Of a stretch of DNA of 64,000 nucleotides, positions 27,224-34,928 are shown piece after piece. Each line of letters starts with the position of its first letter. The stretch's first letter is position 1. The translations under genes and the position numbers were made by a program. The stretch is from Clostridia bacterium (GTDB lineage: Bacteria > Bacillota > Clostridia > Oscillospirales > Acutalibacteraceae): contig JAFUPA010000004.1 in assembly GCA_017481575.1 (NCBI GenBank), forward strand, positions 1 through 64,000, written 5' to 3'. The notes under the pieces are model-generated. The model was not told the origin of the DNA, did not search any database, and saw only the letters and a list, made by a program, of their open reading frames with translations.

Positions 27224-28548
27224 TTCAGTTTCTCCTCGTCAATACCTCTGAAGGGTACAGGTATAAGTTTATCGATTTCGTTATCCGAAAGCTCAGATGA
27301 AGATGCCATTTCGTTTTTAATTCTGAAAATGCAGTCGTCCATACTTGCATAACCACGCACAATATCCTCTGCCAAAGCACGGCAGGTCGGCGCTCCGCAG
27401 GTGCCGCAGTCAAGCCCGGGGAAGTTCTGTACCATAGCCGAAACCTGGTTCATCAGCTTCATCGAATCTGTTACATTATCTGCAAGCTTAAGAACAGAAA
27501 GCGGTTCAAGCGGATAATCCCAGCCGAGTTCTTTCGGAATTTCGTTTTCAAGGTGGTTGCAGGAAACGGGGAGGTATTTTTTCAGTGTGCTCAACCTTGT
27601 TTTTGCAACAAAGTTATTTGCAACCGTAAGGCAACCGCCCACGCAACCGCCCGTGCAGGCGTTAAGCTCAATAAATTCGATATCATTAAGCTTCTCATCC
27701 TCAACCTCTTCAAGGATTTTTATAACATTCTCAATTCCGTCAGCAGCTATGTATTTTTCGGTAAGCGAAGCCGAAGCCTCTCCGCCGCTTGCCGCCCAGC
27801 CGACACCGATTTTGCCCGACTGTTCAAGCGATTGCAGTTTTTCACGGTCAAGCTTATCCATCTTGTGCACAAGCAACGGGTAAACCTCGCTTATCGCAAT
27901 TGCACCGTTAACGTCTGTGTGGTCAGCCGCAAGAGGGGACTTGATTGCCGTAATTTTTGCGGGGCAGGGTGTGATGAAAAATACACCGATATCCTCATCG
28001 GCAAGACCTGTTTTCTCCCTTGCCTCTATACGGGCAAGCCGTGCAGACTCATCCATCGGGGTTTTTAATGTGATAAGGTTGTCGATAAGCTCGGGATAAC
28101 GAACCCTGACAAGTCGTATAACCGCAGGGCAAGCCGTCGAAATAACGGGCTTTACAAGATTTTGAGTTTTAAGCATTTTTCTTGTTGCGTCAGAGACGAT
28201 TTCTGCACCCTTTGCAACCTCAAAAACGCTGTCAAATCCGATTTCAAGAAGTGCAGTCAGCACAAAATTTACGTCGTCAAGGTTATTGAACTGACCGTAA
28301 AGAGACGGTGCAGGCAATGCGATTTTGTATTTATAGCCCTCGATAGCGGAGAGAGGATCACTCATTGCTGACTTTGCGTGGTGAGGGCAGATACGTATGC
28401 ACTCACCGCAGTCGATACAGCGTTCGGAAATTATGGTCGCTTTGCCTCGGCGAACACGAATTGCCTGAGTCGGACAGCGTTTAATACAGTTCATACAGCC
28501 GAGACACTTATCTTTGTCAAGGCTAACTGAATGAAACACGGTACTCAT
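27214..28548 (-). CDS. Sensory-type [FeFe]-hydrogenase-like iron-sulfur protein (HydS-like)
   Basis: A 444-residue protein. The N-terminus has two 4Fe-4S ferredoxin motifs (CLGCMNCIKRCP, CIDCGECIRICP). The centre is an H-cluster domain with diverged loops: ISTACPAV, FITPCPAK and ELNACTGGCVGGC, which correspond to the three cysteine motifs TSCCP, PCxxK and ExxACxxGCxxG of [FeFe] hydrogenases. The C-terminus has an Fe-S (Fes) domain, LDCGTCGAPTCRALAED. The altered first motif and the partners (PHP, DRTGG, ATPase) match the putative H2-sensing groups rather than catalytic enzymes. Cytoplasmic; likely senses redox state or H2. No PAS domain is present. Confidence 0.83.
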   Translation of the reverse strand: MSTVFHSVSLDKDKCLGCMNCIKRCPTQAIRVRRGKATIISERCIDCGECIRICPHHAKSAMSDPLSAIEGYKYKIALPAPSLYGQFNNLDDVNFVLTALLEIGFDSVFEVAKGAEIVSDATRKMLKTQNLVKPVISTACPAVIRLVRVRYPELIDNLITLKTPMDESARLARIEAREKTGLADEDIGVFFITPCPAKITAIKSPLAADHTDVNGAIAISEVYPLLVHKMDKLDREKLQSLEQSGKIGVGWAASGGEASASLTEKYIAADGIENVIKILEEVEDEKLNDIEFIELNACTGGCVGGCLTVANNFVAKTRLSTLKKYLPVSCNHLENEIPKELGWDYPLEPLSVLKLADNVTDSMKLMNQVSAMVQNFPGLDCGTCGAPTCRALAEDIVRGYASMDDCIFRIKNEMASSSELSDNEIDKLIPVPFRGIDEEKLKWT

Positions 28549-28578
28549 TTTGCTCCTCCTTTAGGATTTATAGTGTAA

Positions 28579-29001
28579 TTACTGATTATAGATTTTAAGT
28601 GTGATTGTTGTACCGACGCCGATTTCGGTGTCGATATTCATTTCGTCTGTGTATTTTTTGATGTTCGGCAGACCCATACCTGCACCAAAGCCGAGCGAAC
28701 GCACGTTTTCGGGTGCGGTGGAATAGCCTTCCTTCATAGCAAGCTCAACATCGGGGATACCCGGTCCCTTGTCGGCAAGCACAACAGTTATACACTCAGG
28801 GGTAATGGTTGCGTCAATAACACCGCCATCTGCGTGGATAACCATATTTATTTCTGCCTCATAAACGGCAATAGCAACCTTACGTACCAACGAAGCGTCA
28901 AAGCCAAGGTCTTTAAGTGAACGCTTCAATTTGCCCGATGCTTCACCCGCACAGGTGAAATCATAGGCATTGACGTCATAATGCAGTTTTACTTCTTCCA
29001 T
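28579..29001 (-). CDS. RsbW-type ATP-binding protein (anti-sigma/serine kinase-like)
   Basis: A 140-residue single HATPase_c domain with the N box AVYEAEINMVIHA (~47), the G1 box ADKGPGIPD (~81) and the G2 region GFGAGMGLPNIKK (~112). Stand-alone domains of this type act as anti-sigma factors or serine kinases. Here it stands between the two DRTGG/hydrogenase genes and overlaps the upstream gene at 29001, so it probably transmits the sensor's signal; the partner protein is not identifiable in the window. Confidence 0.82.
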   Translation of the reverse strand: MEEVKLHYDVNAYDFTCAGEASGKLKRSLKDLGFDASLVRKVAIAVYEAEINMVIHADGGVIDATITPECITVVLADKGPGIPDVELAMKEGYSTAPENVRSLGFGAGMGLPNIKKYTDEMNIDTEIGVGTTITLKIYNQ

Positions 29002-29351
29002 TACTTTCCGCTACCTCCTCGAAGACCGTGAGCATAAAGCCTGCCGCAAGAGGTGAACATTTCAAGGTCAGTTTTAATAAGTACAATTTCACGTTCCTCT
29101 GCAAGGTCAATCATACCCATATCGGGTGATTTACCTCTAACAAAAACGATACATTTCATATCCATCATTTCGGCTGTTCTGACAACCTGGGGATTTACAA
29201 GACCTGTCAGAAGCACAGCCTGCTCTTTAACATAAGCAAGAACGTCACTCATCATATCACTGCCGCAAGCCTTGAAAACTTCACGGTCAAGGAACTCTTC
29301 ACCGTAAACGATGGTGCCGTCAAGAATTTCAATAATTTCTTTTACCGTCAT
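29001..29351 (-). CDS. DRTGG domain protein, first gene of the HydS operon
   Basis: A 116-residue DRTGG-like protein: MTVKEIIEILDGTIVYGEEF at the start, KCIVFVRGKSPDMGMIDLAEE at the end of the core, and a Gly-rich C-terminus. Distant paralogue of the 108-residue protein in the same operon. Its stop and the ATPase start overlap at one base. The ribosome site GGAGGG precedes the ATG. Opens the operon; about 150 bp upstream is the 3' hairpin of the next gene. Confidence 0.72.
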   Translation of the reverse strand: MTVKEIIEILDGTIVYGEEFLDREVFKACGSDMMSDVLAYVKEQAVLLTGLVNPQVVRTAEMMDMKCIVFVRGKSPDMGMIDLAEEREIVLIKTDLEMFTSCGRLYAHGLRGGSGK

Positions 29352-29470
29352 TTTTAACCCTCCATGAGAATTATTAAAATATATAATACCATATCCAAAG
29401 GTAAAAATCTACATAATTTAATGCTATTTCTGTTAAAAAATGTTAATTTTCAATGAATTTCGCTCCGACA

Positions 29471-29502
29471 AACAAAAGAAGCGGAGATTTCCTCCGCTTC
29501 TT
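29471..29502 (-). terminator. Terminator of the 91-residue protein gene
   Basis: The perfect 11-bp stem AAGAAGCGGAG/CTCCGCTTCTT is followed by TTTTG on the minus strand. Confidence 0.85.
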
Positions 29503-29507
29503 AATTG

Positions 29508-29783
29508 TTATTTTAGTATATCTCTTAACTTTCGTGATTTGTGAAGCCGTGACATCCACGGGTAACGTGGATATCGAAGGTAAAACGCAGAACGAAAACG
29601 CTCAAAGGAGTTATCTGCTTCGGGATGAGGCAGTTTATCAATTCCGATTTCTTCACGGAACAAAGCGTTCGCATTTCTTTTTTCTTTGACGGATATCGGC
29701 ATCAAGCGAGCTTCTTCTATTTCCTTTTGCAATTTTTCGTCTTTTTCCGCAATCAGAAGATTGGCGATTTCTTTCATATCCAT
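29508..29783 (-). CDS. Hypothetical 91-residue protein downstream of structured RNA copy 2
   Basis: A highly charged protein with a Glu/Lys-rich helical N-terminal half (EKDEKLQKEIEEARLMPISV) and an aromatic/basic C-terminal half (RFRSAFYLRYPRYPWMSRLH). No known domain recognised. It has a good TGAGGTAAG ribosome site 5 bases before ATG and its own terminator. Its start lies ~18 bases after the terminator T tract of the structured RNA, so it is either expressed by readthrough of that terminator or from an unseen promoter. Confidence 0.55.
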   Translation of the reverse strand: MDMKEIANLLIAEKDEKLQKEIEEARLMPISVKEKRNANALFREEIGIDKLPHPEADNSFERFRSAFYLRYPRYPWMSRLHKSRKLRDILK

Positions 29784-29800
29784 ATTCTTACCTCAAAAAT

Positions 29801-30011
29801 AAAAAAGTGTGAGCAACCGAAGTTACCCACACCGAAAACGCAAACTCCGATTGTTGCTACACAAATCGAAGTAGAATCAGAGTGTTTTACACCATATCAA
29901 CCTCATAGAGTTTGCATTTTTCACAAACTTCTTGGTTGATATGTGCTAAAAAGGACGCAATTATCCCTGGGAAATGTTAGAAGAACTCTGATTATTCGAT
30001 TCGTGTAGCAC
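29801..30011 (-). ncRNA. Unassigned structured RNA, copy 2
   Basis: A ~210-nt minus-strand transcript with the same architecture as copy 1. A 14-bp closing helix (29996-30009 with 29856-29869, one G-U) starts at the predicted transcription start. A 9-bp nested helix (29985-29993 with 29875-29883) and a 12-bp third helix (29934-29945 with 29890-29902, one bulge) follow, then an apical hairpin (29909-29914 with 29924-29929). A 13-bp long-range pairing links 29908-29920 to 29835-29847 and competes with the apical hairpin. An 11-bp TTCG terminator (29807-29832) plus T6 ends it. Copies 1 and 2 differ at many paired positions yet keep the pairs. No known class recognised. Confidence 0.72.
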
Positions 30012-30015
30012 AATT

Positions 30016-30044
30016 AGTATATCACAGAAAAAGATTTATATCAA
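30016..30044 (-). promoter_or_regulatory. Promoter of structured RNA copy 2
   Basis: On the minus strand: TTGATA (30039-30044), 17-bp spacer, TATACT (30016-30021); the start point falls at the closing helix. Confidence 0.72.
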
Positions 30045-30143
30045 TATGTTTTTTAGTGTATAGTCGGTGTTCATATTCAAGTGGAATTTTGGATGAATTT
30101 TAATTTGTGGGTTTGATTTATTACCTATAAATTTTCTTTGTGT

Positions 30144-30214
30144 GTAGGGATGGGCCTCCCGGACCATCCGTGTATTCTGCTGCTTTTCGGACGGTCGAGG
30201 ACGCCCGTCCCTAC
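30144..30214. repeat. Palindromic intergenic repeat, family B, copy 1
   Basis: A 71-bp imperfect palindrome with ends GTAGGGATGGGC and GCCCGTCCCTAC and matching inner arms. A relative lies at 56777-56845. In both places a family A repeat follows directly. Confidence 0.7.
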
Positions 30215-30237
30215 GAAAGCAACCGAAATCGTGCTTT

Positions 30238-30382
30238 GCCCTCCTTGCCTAAAGGAGGGTGGCACGGCGTAGCTGTGACGGGAGGATATTCTGCGTCGCA
30301 GACCTTCAATGTAAACATAAAATAATCTTTATAATATCCCTCCACCACTTCGTGGTCCCCCTCCCTTTAGGGCAAGGGAGGC
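30238..30382. repeat. Palindromic intergenic repeat, family A, copy 2 (inverted)
   Basis: Reverse complement of the 11650-11795 element, with the same hairpin ends and the same central TTTAYATT-type spacer; differences are confined to a few bases. No coding capacity. Confidence 0.85.
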
Positions 30383-30419
30383 AACTTACAAAGTTCGCAC
30401 AATAAACCAATCCTTACTT

Positions 30420-30453
30420 CAAAAAAATACAGGGACGGTAATCCGTCCCTGTA
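30420..30453 (-). terminator. Terminator of trpS
   Basis: The perfect 11-bp stem TACAGGGACGG/CCGTCCCTGTA is followed on the minus strand by T7. Confidence 0.92.
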
Positions 30454-30460
30454 AAGGTGT

Positions 30461-31471
30461 TTATTTCTTAATCTGCCAGAAGCCGACCTTGCGCATTACC
30501 TTTGAAAGTGTCTTGTTTGCAAGGTAAGATGCCTTCATTGCACCCTCTGCGGCACACTTTTCAATGTAAGCCTTGTCAGCCATAAGCTCGTAATATTTTT
30601 CCTGCACGGGCTTGATGTTTTCAATAACACTTTCTGCAACCGCAATCTTAAAGTCGCCGTAGCCCTTGCCGTCAAATTCCTTTTCAATTGCATCGTAGTC
30701 AAGACCTGTACAGCACGAATAAATGCCCATAAGGTTGTTGATGCCGTCCTTGCCGTCCGCATAGCGTACCTTTGCTTCGGAGTCTGTAACAGCAGACTTG
30801 AACTTCTTGCGGATATCATCGGGAGTGTCAAGAAGTGAAACAGAAGCCTTCGGGTTCGGGTCGGACTTTGACATCTTCTTTGTCGGGTCCTGAAGCGACA
30901 TAACCCTTGCACCTGCCTTGCCGATATACGGCTTCGGAACGGTGAAAGTGGGGGAGTAGATGCCGTTGAAACGGTCAGCAACGTCTCTTGCAAGCTCAAG
31001 ATGCTGTTTCTGGTCTGCACCGACGGGAACATAGTCTGCCTGATAGAGGAGAATGTCAGCCGCCATAAGTGTCGGGTAAGAGAAAAGACCGACGTTGATG
31101 TTGTCTGCGTGCTTTGCAGATTTCTCCTTGAACTGTGTCATTCTTGAAGCCTCACCGAACTGTGTGTAGCAGTTAAGAATCCATGCAAGCTCTGCGTGCT
31201 GGGGAACGTGTGACTGAACAAAAATAATATTCTCTTCGGGGTCAAGACCGAGAGCGAGAAGCAAAGCATACATTTCAAGAGTCTGCTTGCGGAGCTTTGC
31301 AGGGTCCTGACGGACTGTGATTGCGTGCAGGTCAGCAACCGCAAAAATACAGTCGTAATCACTGCTCATTGTTGCCCAGTTTTTAAGTGCGCCAAGGTAA
31401 TTGCCGAGGGTCGGCACGCTTGTCGGCTGAATTGCACTGAGCACTCGTTCTTTCTTTTCGATGTTTTCCAT
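30461..31471 (-). CDS. trpS: Tryptophanyl-tRNA synthetase
   Basis: Charges tRNA-Trp with tryptophan. A 336-residue class I synthetase: the HIGH-equivalent PTSVPTLGNYLGA (~14), the GADQKQHLELARD motif (~145) and KMSKSDPN (~195) are clear. The start at 31471 has a GGAGGG site; a longer reading with nine extra residues lacks one. Unlike many Clostridia trpS genes it has no T-box leader: only ~70 bp separate it from the divergent HAD gene. Confidence 0.95.
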   Translation of the reverse strand: MENIEKKERVLSAIQPTSVPTLGNYLGALKNWATMSSDYDCIFAVADLHAITVRQDPAKLRKQTLEMYALLLALGLDPEENIIFVQSHVPQHAELAWILNCYTQFGEASRMTQFKEKSAKHADNINVGLFSYPTLMAADILLYQADYVPVGADQKQHLELARDVADRFNGIYSPTFTVPKPYIGKAGARVMSLQDPTKKMSKSDPNPKASVSLLDTPDDIRKKFKSAVTDSEAKVRYADGKDGINNLMGIYSCCTGLDYDAIEKEFDGKGYGDFKIAVAESVIENIKPVQEKYYELMADKAYIEKCAAEGAMKASYLANKTLSKVMRKVGFWQIKK

Positions 31472-31577
31472 AATTATCCCTCCGATTATAACTGACATCT
31501 ATTCTAACACAAGAAAACGTGATTGTAAATCATAAATATTTGTGATACAATACTTTTTGTTGATTGGAGTGAGAAAA

Positions 31578-32234
31578 ATGGCAAATTTTGATTGTGTTTT
31601 GCTTGATTTTGACGGCACAGTTGCCGACACAAGCGAAGGTATATTTGAGGGAATACGTTACGGAATAAGAATGGAAGGTCTTATGCAACCGAGTCCCGAA
31701 GAAATGCGGACATTCATCGGCCCGCCGTTGAACGTTGGTTTTCGCAACCATTTTCCCGAGATAAGTGACGAGCAGGTTGACCGGCTTATTATCCACTACC
31801 GTGCAAAATATTCCGTTGACGGATATTATAAATTCAAGCTGTACGACGGTATGGAGGACTTGCTCCTTACATTGAAAGAAAACGGAATCAAGACAGGTAT
31901 TGCAACATCAAAGCCGCAGGTTTTCATTGACCATATTGTAAAGACCTGTGACCTCAAAAAATACTTTGACGTTGTTGTCGGTGCGGAAGCAGACGTGCTT
32001 AACGGCGGCAAAAAGGGTATTATTGAAAAAGCATTCAATTTGCTCAAGCCTTACGGCTGTGAAAAACCGCTCATGGTCGGCGACACGAAGTTTGACATCA
32101 TCGGTGCAAAGGATGCAGGCGTGCCGAGCGTTGCCGTAACTTTCGGCTTCGGAAGTGTTGACGAAATGATTGTCAACGGTGCAAATTATGTTGCGAAGAA
32201 TTGTGAAGAGATTAAGGATATTGTTTTGAAATAA
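31578..32234 (+). CDS. HAD family hydrolase, phosphoglycolate phosphatase-like
   Basis: A 218-residue HAD phosphatase: motif I LLDFDGTVADTS (~6, nucleophile Asp), motif II IATSKP (~107), motif III lysine in the KKGIIEKA region and motif IV MVGDTKFDIIGAKDAG (~165). A helical C1 cap fits Gph/PgmB-like enzymes; the substrate is unknown. The start at 31578 follows GGAGTGAG; upstream codons lack a site. A TTGTAA-17-TACAAT promoter-like pair lies at 31523-31551. Confidence 0.85.
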   Translation: MANFDCVLLDFDGTVADTSEGIFEGIRYGIRMEGLMQPSPEEMRTFIGPPLNVGFRNHFPEISDEQVDRLIIHYRAKYSVDGYYKFKLYDGMEDLLLTLKENGIKTGIATSKPQVFIDHIVKTCDLKKYFDVVVGAEADVLNGGKKGIIEKAFNLLKPYGCEKPLMVGDTKFDIIGAKDAGVPSVAVTFGFGSVDEMIVNGANYVAKNCEEIKDIVLK

Positions 32235-32236
32235 AT

Positions 32237-32264
32237 TAAAACCACAGAAATTTCTGTGGTTTTA
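32237..32264. terminator. Bidirectional terminator between HAD and DUF2809 genes
   Basis: The 13-bp perfect stem AAAACCACAGAAA/TTTCTGTGGTTTT serves both convergent genes. Confidence 0.85.
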
Positions 32265-32266
32265 GT

Positions 32267-32656
32267 TTATGCCTTTTTCCTAAAAACAAAACAATCCGCC
32301 ACCACCGCAACGACACAACCGACGGCATAGCAGGCGATATCCGCCCACGCAAAGGACGTACCCATCATTGTTACAAGTATGGGGTTTGTAATACCGAGAA
32401 GCTCGACGTAGTTAAAGTATTGACCGACCTCTACAAGTATGGCGAAAATCATAACATACAGGCTCATCAGCTTAAATCTGTCGGGAAAGATAATTCTTGC
32501 AAAGCTCCATACCACAACGGTTACAATCATATCACCGACATACGGGCGAATAAAATCGTCGTGAACATAAAGTGCAATCAGCACTTCAACTGCGAAAAGC
32601 AGTACAAACACGGCAAGAAAAATGAGCCGTGATTTTGCGTTTTTGCTTTTAATCAT
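32267..32656 (-). CDS. DUF2809 family small membrane protein
   Basis: A 129-residue protein with four predicted membrane helices. The segment YVHDDFIRPYVGDMIVT (~29) and the VEVGQYFNYVELLG stretch (~76) match DUF2809, a family of unknown function. RBS AAGGAGGAG lies before ATG. It follows the Rnf operon terminator, so it is a separate unit. Confidence 0.8.
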   Translation of the reverse strand: MIKSKNAKSRLIFLAVFVLLFAVEVLIALYVHDDFIRPYVGDMIVTVVVWSFARIIFPDRFKLMSLYVMIFAILVEVGQYFNYVELLGITNPILVTMMGTSFAWADIACYAVGCVVAVVADCFVFRKKA

Positions 32657-32704
32657 TTTATCTCCTCCTTGTTTTCATAATATCATAAATAATATCAAAT
32701 AGCA

Positions 32705-32740
32705 ATAAAACAGGCTTGCGAAAAACATCGCAAGCCTGTT
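32705..32740 (-). terminator. Terminator of the apbE-rnf operon
   Basis: The perfect 12-bp stem AACAGGCTTGCG/CGCAAGCCTGTT is followed by TTTTATTG on the minus strand, 24 bases after the rnfB stop. Confidence 0.88.
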
Positions 32741-32764
32741 GACATATTAAGTTTCTTTTGTTCT

Positions 32765-33571
32765 TTAATCTTCAAGTGTTATAAGGTTAATACACTTAAC
32801 CGGGCAAACTTCTGTACACTTGCCACAGCCTGTGCACTTGTTGTAATCAACCTTTGCACAGAAATCCTCAACCTTGACAGCGTCGAATTCGCAAGCCTTA
32901 ACACATTTCATACAGCCGATACAACCGAGCTGACACTCTTTTCTGGTAACAGCACCCTTGTCTTTGTTAACGCAAAGAACAGCCGCCTTTGCTTCGTGGA
33001 GGGGCATCATCTTGATAATGTGGTTCGGGCAGGTCTTAAGGCACATCTTACAAGCCTTGCAAAGCGCAGGGTTAACACGTGCCACACCGTCGCAGATGTG
33101 TATTGCTTCATAGGGGCAAGCTCTTGCACAGTCTCCGAGACCGATACAACCGTAAATACAGTCCTTCGGGCCGCCGAAAAGCTGCTTTGCCATCTGGCAG
33201 GATTCAACACCGTTATAAACCATCTTTGTGCTTGCCTTTTCGCAGAAGCCCTGGCACATTACAACTGCCGCTGACGGTTTAACGTTACCTGCGGCAAGAC
33301 CTGCAATTTCAGCAATCTGCGCTGAAACATCATTACCGCCGGGGGCGCAAAGTGCCGTGTTTGTTGTAATACCCTTTGAAAGAGCAGAAGCGTAACCGTC
33401 ACAGCCTGAAAATCCGCACGCACCGCAGTTTGCACCGGGAAGACACTCACGGATTTCTTCAGCCTTTTTGTCAACGGGAACAGCCATAACGATTGAAGCA
33501 ACGGCAAGGGCAAGACCGAGAATGAGACCGATTACGGCAACAATTAAAACTGCTAAAATAATAGGATTCAT
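32765..33571 (-). CDS. rnfB: Rnf complex subunit RnfB (iron-sulfur protein)
   Basis: The electron entry subunit of the ferredoxin:NAD+ oxidoreductase (Rnf) complex. The 268-residue protein has an N-terminal membrane helix (~5-28), an Fes-type cluster motif (CLPGANCGACGFSGCDGY, ~43), and three or four further 4Fe-4S motifs, CIGLGDCARACP, CKACKMCLKTCP, CIGCMKCVKAC and CTGCGKCTEVCP. Last gene of the operon; gene order rnfCDGEAB is the usual clostridial one. Confidence 0.95.
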   Translation of the reverse strand: MNPIILAVLIVAVIGLILGLALAVASIVMAVPVDKKAEEIRECLPGANCGACGFSGCDGYASALSKGITTNTALCAPGGNDVSAQIAEIAGLAAGNVKPSAAVVMCQGFCEKASTKMVYNGVESCQMAKQLFGGPKDCIYGCIGLGDCARACPYEAIHICDGVARVNPALCKACKMCLKTCPNHIIKMMPLHEAKAAVLCVNKDKGAVTRKECQLGCIGCMKCVKACEFDAVKVEDFCAKVDYNKCTGCGKCTEVCPVKCINLITLED

Positions 33572-33585
33572 TTTTCTGCCCTCCC

Positions 33586-34185
33586 TTATGCAAAGATGTT
33601 TTCAACAAGTCCCGCAAATCCGAGGAAGGAAAGCGAAACAAGTGAAGCCGCAACAAGAGTTATCGGAAGTCCCTTGAGGAATTTCGGAATGTCGCAGGAC
33701 TCAAGTCTTGAACGTACACCTGCGAACATAATCATCGCTACAAGGAAACCGATACCGCCGCCGACAGAACAAACCATTGACTCAACGAAGTTATAGCCGT
33801 TGTCAATGTTGAGTGTTACAACACCGAGAACTGCACAGTTTGTTGTGATAAGCGGAAGATAAATGCCGAGTGAGTTATAAAGTGCGGGGATATATTTTTT
33901 AAGAACGATTTCAACCATCTGAACAAGTGCGGCAATAACGAGAATGAAAACGATTGTCTGCAGATATTCAAGGTTGTTTGCAACAAGCAGATACTTGTTG
34001 ATAGGGTAGGTAACTGCCGTTGAAAGAGCCATAACAAAGATAACCGCAAGTGACATACCGAGAGCGGTGTCGACTTTCTTTGAAACGCCTAGGAACGGGC
34101 AGATACCGAGGAATTTAGCAAGAATAAAGTTCTGCGTAAGAATCATTGTAAGAAGGATGCTTAATAAACCTTTAGTCAGTTCCAT
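33586..34185 (-). CDS. rnfA: Rnf complex subunit RnfA
   Basis: A 199-residue membrane protein with six helices. RnfA and RnfE form the inverted-topology pair at the core of the complex, which moves Na+ or H+ while passing electrons from ferredoxin to NAD+. Family marks are MILTQNFILAKFLGICPFLGVS near the N-terminus and the TNCAVLGVVTL segment (~109) with its membrane cysteine. Its start overlaps the rnfE stop by one base. Confidence 0.95.
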   Translation of the reverse strand: MELTKGLLSILLTMILTQNFILAKFLGICPFLGVSKKVDTALGMSLAVIFVMALSTAVTYPINKYLLVANNLEYLQTIVFILVIAALVQMVEIVLKKYIPALYNSLGIYLPLITTNCAVLGVVTLNIDNGYNFVESMVCSVGGGIGFLVAMIMFAGVRSRLESCDIPKFLKGLPITLVAASLVSLSFLGFAGLVENIFA

Positions 34186-34928
34186 TATGCCTTAACCTCC
34201 TTTTTGTCACAAGCCTCATCTGTCAATCTGATTGAGCAGGATTTAGCCATAGGACACTTTTCACAGCCCTGAAGCTCTGCCTTCGGCTTGCCTTTTGACT
34301 CCGCAAGCTTGTTTGCGAGTGCCATAACAAGACCGAATACAAAGAATCCGCCGGGTGCGAGGATGAAGATAAGCATCGGGTTTTCGTTAAGGAACGGAAT
34401 CTGGAATCCGTCGAAAGTACCGCCGATAAGTCCGCTGATACCTGCAAGGAATGTTCCTGCACCGAGGATTTCACGGATAGTAGCCATTACGAACAATGCA
34501 ACCGTAAAGCCAATGCCCATTCCGAGTCCGTCAACTGCCGAGGCGAGTACGCCATTTTTGCCTGCAAAAGCTTCAGCTCTGCCGAGGATGATACAGTTAA
34601 CAACGATAAGCGGCAGGTAAACACCGAGCTGTTCGTCGAGTACGGGAACAAATGCCTTAACAAGCATCTGAACAATAGTAACAAACGATGCGATAACAAC
34701 AACGTAAGCGGGAATACGAACCTTATCAGGAATAACCTTACGAAGTGCCGAAATAACGATGTTTGAACAGATAAGAACTATCGAAGCGGAGATGCCCATA
34801 CCGATAGCACTTGTAACGGAAGTTGTGGTAGCAAGCGTCGGGCAAGTACCGAGAACAAGTCTTAAAACAGGGTTTTCGGCAATAATACCCTTGGTAAGCT
34901 CTTTACCGAGTGATTTTTTCTCTGCCAT
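34185..34928 (-). CDS. rnfE: Rnf complex subunit RnfE
   Basis: A 247-residue membrane subunit homologous to RnfA, with LVLGTCPTLATTTSV (~25) and VNCIILGRAEAFA (~112) containing the paired Cys residues that hold the intramembrane iron site. An extra C-terminal segment carries CEKCPMAKSCSIR, a Cys cluster (CxxC...C) not essential to the core family; it might bind metal. Start and stop overlap neighbouring rnf genes. Confidence 0.94.
   Translation of the reverse strand: MAEKKSLGKELTKGIIAENPVLRLVLGTCPTLATTTSVTSAIGMGISASIVLICSNIVISALRKVIPDKVRIPAYVVVIASFVTIVQMLVKAFVPVLDEQLGVYLPLIVVNCIILGRAEAFAGKNGVLASAVDGLGMGIGFTVALFVMATIREILGAGTFLAGISGLIGGTFDGFQIPFLNENPMLIFILAPGGFFVFGLVMALANKLAESKGKPKAELQGCEKCPMAKSCSIRLTDEACDKKEVKA

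Noticed and set aside
27553..28068. Long plus-strand frame inside the hydrogenase-like gene
   Set aside because: Shadow of a real iron-sulfur protein; no promoter or ribosome site.
30140..30325. Frame through the palindromic repeats
   Set aside because: It consists of family B and A repeat sequence; no ribosome site and no conserved-looking product.
31471..31578. T-box or tryptophan attenuator before trpS
   Set aside because: The divergent intergenic region is too short and has no terminator or T-box sequence.
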